This document shows positions 61,709 to 64,000 of a DNA stretch of 64,000 bases, piece by piece. A program made the position numbers and the translations under genes. Below the pieces are notes generated by a model. It did not search any database. It worked only from the letters and a program-made list of their open reading frames with translations, and had not been told where the DNA came from. Position 1 is the stretch's first letter. Each line of letters starts with the position of its first letter. Origin of the DNA: Floridanema evergladense (lineage in GTDB: Bacteria > Cyanobacteriota > Cyanobacteriia > Cyanobacteriales > Aerosakkonemataceae); NCBI RefSeq assembly GCF_041929205.1, contig NZ_JBHFNT010000067.1; one strand, 5' to 3'.

Positions 61709-62656
61709 TCAGTTTGTGAGAGTAGGATTCACTAGAACATTTAAGGCATGATGTGCAGCTGATTCGGCTTTTTGTGAGGTAACTTTTTGATAACGCAAAG
61801 TAGTTTGAATACTCTCATGTCCCATCAGCGCTCGCAGTTCTTCAATGCTGATTAGTCCGACGCGCTCAGTGGCAAATGTATGCCTTAAGTCATGAATGCG
61901 TACTCCGTGAAGTTCGGCACATTTATCGGTCATTTCTCGCCAATTCTCATGCAAGGTATGATAGCTCATTCTACTTACCTTCAGAGTCACTGGTTGTTGT
62001 GCTGTAAATAAAGCATCTTCGTTTTTATGCCTAGCATGATGAAGATAGTTATCCAGGGCTGAAGCGGCATCTGAACTGTAAAAACACCAGCGTTGTTTGT
62101 TTCCTTTTCCTAGTACTTGGAATTTTCGATTCTCCAAGTCTACGTCTGCTAAATTTAGTGCTAAAAGCTCTCCAATTCTACATCCCGTGCGGTGTAACAA
62201 ATGTATTATTGCATTGAGCCTTTGGTCATATTTGACAATGGAATACAGTTTTTTTAGTTGTGTTGGTGTTAAATATCTTATCGGGTCATCGGGTTTATGT
62301 TCGCCTTTCTCTCGGTCTGGAGAACGCTGTTTTAATCCACTGATGGGGTTAAATTTTATATATCCTTGTTCTACAGCAAAATTGAGTAAGCTTTGGAGTA
62401 TTGCTTGATGCTTGTGGTGTGTTGTGTATTTTAAATGCGAGAGACTGTTTAAATACTCAACTAGTGTTGGTTTACTGATAATTTCTATTGACCAACTTCC
62501 ATACTCCAGTAATAAAGGTGCTAGTGTCCGTGAGTAAGTCTCCCTGGTAGTTGGTGCTAACCCAGGGCGCTCTAAAAAGTTCGCCGCAACGGTGGCTAAA
62601 GTTACAGCCTGTTTCACCTGAAAATCTGTGATTACAACCAGGTATTTTGTTCTCAA
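61709..62656 (-). CDS. Tyrosine recombinase (TnpI-like)
   Basis: 315 residues from a TTG start at 62656 (a GTG at 62617 is possible). An N-terminal SAM-like domain (FLERPGLAPTTRETYSRTLA) is followed by the catalytic domain with Arg in HRTGCRIGELLALNLADVDL, Lys in LGKGNKQRWCF, HDLRHTFATERVG (H-x-x-R), GHESIQTTLRYQ with the final Tyr. It matches the resolvase of Tn3-family elements such as Tn4430, where TnpI replaces the usual serine resolvase. Here it sits just upstream of tnpA on the same strand. The 100 bases in between probably hold its resolution site. Confidence 0.85.
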   Translation of the reverse strand: MRTKYLVVITDFQVKQAVTLATVAANFLERPGLAPTTRETYSRTLAPLLLEYGSWSIEIISKPTLVEYLNSLSHLKYTTHHKHQAILQSLLNFAVEQGYIKFNPISGLKQRSPDREKGEHKPDDPIRYLTPTQLKKLYSIVKYDQRLNAIIHLLHRTGCRIGELLALNLADVDLENRKFQVLGKGNKQRWCFYSSDAASALDNYLHHARHKNEDALFTAQQPVTLKVSRMSYHTLHENWREMTDKCAELHGVRIHDLRHTFATERVGLISIEELRALMGHESIQTTLRYQKVTSQKAESAAHHALNVLVNPTLTN

Positions 62657-62694
62657 ATTATATATCTTTTTGATTGTTGGGTTGGCAGCATTTT

Positions 62695-63150
62695 ATGGAT
62701 ACTTGGAAAACTCCCAAACCAAAAGAATCCCTGGCTGACTATGTTGTGCGATTGCGGAAGGCACTCAACTTAACTCAGTTTGAGTTGGCAGATCTGGCTG
62801 GAATTCATTCTCGTTCAGTTGGTAAGATTGAGCGTGGACTTACGGTGAAAATTAATCGTCGCACCCTTCAGGGTTTAGCTAGTGCTTTGGGAATCCCCCA
62901 AGAGTATTTGGATGCTACTACCAAGGGTGAAGAAGTCTCTCTGGAGATAGGAGTTAAATTTTGTCCTTTGTGTTGGAATCCAGGGACTCCGGCTGACCCG
63001 ATGTGGAGTAACTTTAGAGCTAAATATTGCTATCTGTGCGGTAAGCCATTAAGGGCAAGTTGCATCAATTGTGGTGAGTTGGTCTTATCTTTACGGCATC
63101 GCTTTTGCCCCCTTTGTGGTCATCCTTATAAAGAAATGGCTAAAACGTAA
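62695..63150 (+). CDS. HTH (XRE) regulator with double zinc ribbon
   Basis: 151 residues from ATG 62695. The HTH is LADYVVRLRKALNLTQFELA, DLAGIHSRSVGKIERG (about 12-52). It continues to a C-terminal double zinc ribbon: CPLCWNPG, YCYLCGKPL, CINCGEL and CPLCGHPY, eight cysteines in four CxxC knuckles. Divergently transcribed from the recombinase with a 38-bp intergenic region, it may regulate the transposon. HTH-zinc ribbon fusions of this kind are common in mobile elements but not named. Confidence 0.8.
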   Translation: MDTWKTPKPKESLADYVVRLRKALNLTQFELADLAGIHSRSVGKIERGLTVKINRRTLQGLASALGIPQEYLDATTKGEEVSLEIGVKFCPLCWNPGTPADPMWSNFRAKYCYLCGKPLRASCINCGELVLSLRHRFCPLCGHPYKEMAKT

Positions 63151-63190
63151 CTACTGCAAGGGTTGGAAGGATGATTAACTTTCTCAAGCT

Positions 63191-63874
63191 TTAAACTAAA
63201 CCGTTTAGTTTGCCCCTGGTGACAGCTACGTGATTTCTACCCCAAATTAAATTACCAATTGGTAAATTATGTTTAGCAAATAATTTTCTGATATCCTTTT
63301 CTACTGTAGTTCTTGCTGTGGCTGTCATTAGTGCCAATAAAGGCAAAGATTGTTCGTGATATAATTCTTTGATAAATTTGGGAAGATAGCGATAATCTGG
63401 TCTGAAATCGTGTCCCCATTGACTTATACAATGAGCTTCATCAATTACCCATAGTGCAGGCGGACGTTCTTGTAGTAATGCTCGAATACTGGGCGATCGC
63501 AATTGTTCTGGACTAATGTACAATAATCCATAAGTATTGCAGCGTAATTCTTTTAAGCGTTGCGATCGCTTGGCAACGGTAAGATTACCATTAATGAAAG
63601 TGCAGAAATTTAAACCTTGTTCTTCCAAGTCTTTTACCTGGTCTACCATTAATGCTTGCAAGGGAGAAATTACTACTGTCAAAGCACGTTGTCTTTCAAA
63701 CAGCATTAAAGCGGGTATTTGATAACAGAGGGATTTTCCCCCTCCTGTTGGCATGATTACCAGTGGTTTTTCCCCTCGTAAAATAGCACAAACAGCTTGC
63801 TCTTGTTTGCTTCTAAATTGCTCAATTCCAAAACGTTTTAAGCAACTTTGATAATCTGGTAAGCTGTTAATCAT
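63191..63874 (-). pseudogene. recQ: RecQ-like helicase, N-terminal part only
   Basis: 227 residues. Helicase motif I MPTGGGKSLCYQIPAL, motif Ia ISPLQALMVDQV, motif II (WVIDEAHCISQWGHDFRPDY) and motif III LMTATA are intact. After KHNLPIGNLI the sequence continues WGRNHVAVTRGKLNGLV and stops; the second RecA-like domain, zinc-binding region and RQC are missing. The break lies where the GGGG-starting putative transposon end begins, so transposon insertion probably cut the gene. Confidence 0.8.
63206..63243. other. Possible right end of the Tn3-family transposon
   Basis: Read from the recQ side (minus strand), a GGGGTAGAAATCACGTAGCT start at 63243 resembles the GGGG start of Tn3-family inverted repeats, which are about 38 bases long. 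An alternative GGGG tip is at 63216. The other end was deleted, so the pairing cannot be checked here. Confidence 0.3.
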
Positions 63875-63910
63875 TTAAATAGGGTAAAATGGAAAAGTCA
63901 ACCGAGCAAA

Positions 63911-64000
63911 ATGAGTCAGGGAATGCCAGCAAAGAATCATCTGAGTTTAGAACAAGTAGAGAAGCTACAAAAAGCCCTAAAAGATGAAGAAAATGGAAAC
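63911..64000 (+). CDS. IS630-type transposase, N-terminal fragment (cut by window edge)
   Basis: ATG 63911 opens MSQGMPAKNHLSLEQVEKLQ then KALKDEENGN to the window end. The phrase with HLSLEQVEKLQKALK is the usual start of HTH-type IS630-family transposases in cyanobacteria. Only 30 codons are present, so no catalytic motif can be checked. Confidence 0.6.
   Translation, partial: MSQGMPAKNHLSLEQVEKLQKALKDEENGN

Overview
The window looks like chromosomal DNA of a cyanobacterium, probably a filamentous one. HIP1-type octamers (GCGATCGC) and shorter CGATCG cores are everywhere. There are GGGGACT/GGGGATT heptamer arrays and many short palindromic repeats. The gene content is cyanobacterial: SipA, a class II fructose-bisphosphate aldolase, a VKOR-thioredoxin fusion, a riboswitch-preceded CbiX chelatase, phosphoketolase and a CHASE2-PAS-GGDEF protein. 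I cannot name the genus from the sequence alone.

Layout. 1-5.8 kb: end of an AmpG-like permease, a small membrane protein joined to a GNAT acetyltransferase, a zinc-ribbon protein, a HEAT-repeat protein, sipA, and a sirohydrochlorin chelatase under a cobalamin riboswitch. 5.8-11.5 kb: an accessory stretch with a decayed GAF sensor gene, a tightly coupled three-gene operon (dynamin-like GTPase, a second small GTPase, an uncharacterised partner) and a broken D-lactate dehydrogenase remnant. 11.7-19.6 kb: a gap1-type GAPDH, then a carbon-metabolism cluster (two SDR enzymes, a histidine phosphatase, phosphoketolase, a beta-phosphoglucomutase-like HAD enzyme). 19.9-29.3 kb: a run of envelope-type genes (secreted protein, SDR, lipase-like hydrolase, outer-membrane barrel, coiled-coil protein, YIP1-like protein, 968-residue membrane hydrolase). 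29.3-37 kb: a PaaK-like adenylating enzyme with an AAC(3)-like acetyltransferase, a beta-CASP protein, and a NagZ-like glycosidase coupled to a cytosine-5 methyltransferase. 37-57 kb: mostly housekeeping (VKOR, GGDEF, nadB, nitrilase, AI-2E-type transporter, fbaA, tRNA-Lys, mgtE, pyrB, moaE). 57-64 kb: a scarred recombination zone. It holds a split serine recombinase, a DUF1636 protein, a threonyl-tRNA synthetase whose 5' end is fused to a truncated Tn3-family transposase, a TnpI-like recombinase, an HTH/zinc-ribbon regulator, a truncated recQ and the start of an IS630-type transposase.

The strongest new-looking material is of two kinds. First, the 6.8-10.8 kb GTPase operon has the architecture of an NTP-dependent conflict or stress-response module and matches no described system that I can name. 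Second, at least three families of small non-autonomous elements can be defined from the sequence itself, with terminal inverted repeats and matching target-site duplications (8 bp, 4 bp and 4 bp). One copy interrupts a 39-codon ORF that becomes perfectly continuous when the element and one duplication are removed. Another sits in the lactate dehydrogenase remnant. A separate 48-bp palindromic insertion puts an in-frame stop into the serine recombinase.

All functional calls rest on reading motifs and remembered family sequences. No database search was run.
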